Assembly (NCBI GenBank): GCA_035604035.1
Contig: DATNJF010000172.1
Coordinates: forward strand, 1 to 14,867
DNA from: DATARH01 sp035604035
GTDB lineage: Bacteria > Pseudomonadota > Alphaproteobacteria > ATCC43930 > CGMCC-115725
Reading direction: 5' to 3'
Length of the DNA stretch: 14,867 nt
Positions 13,555 to 14,867 of the stretch are shown piece by piece. Positions within the stretch are counted from its first letter, which is position 1; the number at the start of each line of letters is the position of its first letter. The position numbers and the translations under genes were made by a program. The notes beneath the pieces were generated by a model that was not told the DNA's origin, made no database searches, and was given only the letters and a program-made list of their open reading frames with translations.

Positions 13555-13588
13555 GCAAAACCCCCGGTCACTCGGCCGGGGGTTTTGC
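13555..13588. terminator. Strong bidirectional intrinsic terminator
   Basis: Thirteen-base perfect arms (13555-13567 and 13576-13588, GCAAAACCCCCGG on the left) enclose an 8-nt loop. An A4 run on the left and T4 run on the right allow termination in either direction. It ends the small-gene transcript 18 bp after its stop and insulates the DUF4242 gene. Confidence 0.85.
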
Positions 13589-13690
13589 TGGGTGGCTTGC
13601 CGGCGCGGGTCGAGACAAGACTTGGTGATTTGCCGTCCGCTCGGGGCTAGGGTAATTCCCGCGCCCCATTTTCAATCGAGGAGACGACAA

Positions 13691-13975
13691 ATGGCACTGC
13701 GCAAATTCATCATCGAACGCGACATCCCCGGCGCCGGTTCCTTGGAGCGCGAGCAACTCCGTGCCGCCGCTGGAAAATCCAACGGCGTGCTGCGCGAGCT
13801 TGGCCCCGATATCCAATGGGTCGAGAGCTATGTCGCCGCCGACAAGACGTTTTGCGTCTATCTCGCCAAGGACGAGGCGATCATCAAAAAGCACGCGGAA
13901 ATCAGCGGCTTTCCGGCGACCAAGATCACCGAGGTGCGCAAGATGATCGACCCAACCACCGAGCATACGCCGTAA
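13691..13975 (+). CDS. DUF4242 family protein (SCO4226-like)
   Basis: Small 94-residue cytoplasmic protein. Seen: FIIERDIPGAGSLEREQLRA, the AAAGKSNGVLRELGPDIQWVESYV block, TFCVYLAKDE, and GFPATKITEVRKMIDPTTEH, all matching the DUF4242 pattern. One characterised relative, SCO4226 of Streptomyces, is a nickel-binding protein with a ferredoxin-like fold; nickel binding here is by analogy only, though His and Asp/Glu candidates (KKHAEISGF) are present. GAGGAGA lies about 6 nt before ATG 13691, a good Shine-Dalgarno; the frame is open further upstream but lacks such a signal. A monocistronic unit by appearance, flanked by the terminator at 13555-13588 and a convergent gene. No clear promoter consensus was found in the 100 bp upstream. 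Confidence 0.88.
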   Translation: MALRKFIIERDIPGAGSLEREQLRAAAGKSNGVLRELGPDIQWVESYVAADKTFCVYLAKDEAIIKKHAEISGFPATKITEVRKMIDPTTEHTP

Positions 13976-13990
13976 CCATCGAGAATCGTC

Positions 13991-14019
13991 GAACCTCTAG
14001 CCCTCGCGGCCGGAGGTTC
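13991..14019. terminator. Hairpin between convergent DUF4242 and DUF3108 genes
   Basis: GAACCTC (13991-13997) and GAGGTTC (14013-14019) form a perfect 7-bp stem with a 15-nt GC-rich loop in the 53-bp convergent gap. Only a weak T-containing tail (TGTGTG) follows, so it is a possible but not strong terminator. Confidence 0.4.
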
Positions 14020-14028
14020 TGTGTGCCG

Positions 14029-14865
14029 TCACCACTTGCACGGCGCGCTCGGATCGCAGACCCGCTCCAGCGACACGTCGAGCGGCAAGAACCAGATCGG
14101 GACCGACATCGCGAGAGGCAGAAGTCGCGCGTCGTCTGACAGGGTCAGCGAGACCGGGCGCGGCGCATCGTCGGGATCGCCGTCATTACTGGTTTCGCCC
14201 TTGAAGCCGGCGAGCGCCTTGAGGGTTATGGCGAGGTGGATGCCGGGTTCGCGCGGGTCGCGGGGCAATACCCGGCCGACGGTGTCGAAGCGGCGGGTGC
14301 CGTCATAGACCGGAACGGTAAAGGCGGTTTCGCCGCGCCGCACGGCCGCCTGAATCGCCATGAGCGCGCTCAACGGATCGACCACGTTGCGGCGGAATTC
14401 CTCCGCCAGCACCTTCCTACGGCTGGTGTCCTCGGCGCCGCGCTCGGCGACGATTGCGGCACCGCGCGCGACGAAGGTCATACGCAACTTGCTGTCCTTG
14501 CGCTTGCGTAGGTCGTAGTTGGCGTCGAACCGCGCCGGCAGGGGCGGCTGGCCAGCCGTGAGCCGGCCGTCGACGATCGCGGTAGCGCGGAAATGCGTGA
14601 CGAGATTCGGGAGCCCCTCACTGGCGATCGAGATTTCGATGCGATAGGCGTTGGCGCTCGTGTGCGCAATCACCCGGATTTGAGCCGCCGGCAAGCCGCC
14701 CCATGTCGCGTGATACAACAAAACGGCGTCGTCGGCGTGTGCCGCGACGGCGACGAGAACGAGCGCGGCAACGGAGCAGGTTAGGAGCCTTGCCGTTGCC
14801 GCGATCAGCGTCTTACCTATTGCAGGCGGGCGATCCCCAGCGCGGCGCCGAAGCGATTGGCGCAA
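14029..14865 (-). CDS. DUF3108 domain exported protein (start uncertain, at window edge)
   Basis: Envelope-directed protein of unknown role; DUF3108 proteins are common in Proteobacteria and generally uncharacterised. Seen: a hydrophobic export segment LLTCSVAALVLVAVAAHA followed by DDA (probable cleavage near residue 44), then beta-rich repeats typical of the family (ATWGGLPAAQIRV, YRIEISIASEGLP, FRATAIVDGRL, PARFDANYD, VDPLSALMAIQAAVRRGE, FTVPVYDGTRRFD). The ending PIWFLPLDVSLERV with two Cys in CDPSAPC is intact. No ATG or GTG occurs in frame before the signal segment; the only candidate is TTG at 14865, two bases from the window edge, so the true start may lie outside. Convergent with the DUF4242 gene. 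Confidence 0.85.
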   Translation of the reverse strand: MRQSLRRRAGDRPPAIGKTLIAATARLLTCSVAALVLVAVAAHADDAVLLYHATWGGLPAAQIRVIAHTSANAYRIEISIASEGLPNLVTHFRATAIVDGRLTAGQPPLPARFDANYDLRKRKDSKLRMTFVARGAAIVAERGAEDTSRRKVLAEEFRRNVVDPLSALMAIQAAVRRGETAFTVPVYDGTRRFDTVGRVLPRDPREPGIHLAITLKALAGFKGETSNDGDPDDAPRPVSLTLSDDARLLPLAMSVPIWFLPLDVSLERVCDPSAPCKW

Positions 14866-14867
14866 TC

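Overview
The window is a strongly GC-rich, densely packed bacterial chromosome segment. Gene families (PiT phosphate permease, class III CoA-transferase, PcaHG, paired NIPSNAP genes, DUF3108) and the 11-bp-period PHO-box-like array point to a proteobacterium, most likely an alphaproteobacterium. That assignment is inference; there is no rRNA or other phylogenetic marker here. I see no transposase, integrase, tRNA, rRNA, CRISPR array or phage gene.

Left edge (1-1541): a PiT-type phosphate transporter gene on the minus strand runs off the window. Upstream of it are four 7-bp half-sites at an exact 11-bp period, which looks like a PhoB-binding array.

Catabolic block, plus strand (1542-9049): class III CoA-transferase, CitE/HpcH-like lyase and hydantoinase-B-type protein are joined by 4-bp ATGA overlaps. 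A NUDIX hydrolase gene on the opposite strand overlaps the 3' end of the hydantoinase gene. Then come two paralogous amidase-signature hydrolases, also ATGA-coupled, and two paralogous NIPSNAP-family proteins. The likely logic is that C-N bond hydrolysis frees a carboxylic acid, the acid is loaded with CoA, and a C-C lyase cleaves the CoA ester. The substrate cannot be read from the sequence. No hydantoinase A partner is present in the window.

Middle (9050-10679): a GC-rich hairpin pair, then a secreted or periplasmic protein of unknown function built from three divergent copies of a roughly 150-residue unit.

Minus-strand block (10692-13102): pcaH and pcaG (protocatechuate 3,4-dioxygenase), followed by a TetR-family regulator and an EthD-domain protein. 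A 17-bp palindromic element in the TetR gene's likely promoter is repeated, with the same arm spacing, in the intergenic region between pcaH and a small secreted-protein gene. This suggests one local regulon.

Right end (13297-14867): a tiny exported Tyr/His/Trp-rich protein, a strong bidirectional terminator, a DUF4242 protein, and a minus-strand DUF3108 exported protein whose start lies at or beyond the window edge. There is no gene-free stretch longer than about 200 bases. Many long open frames exist on the opposite strand of these GC-rich genes; I treat them as shadows.
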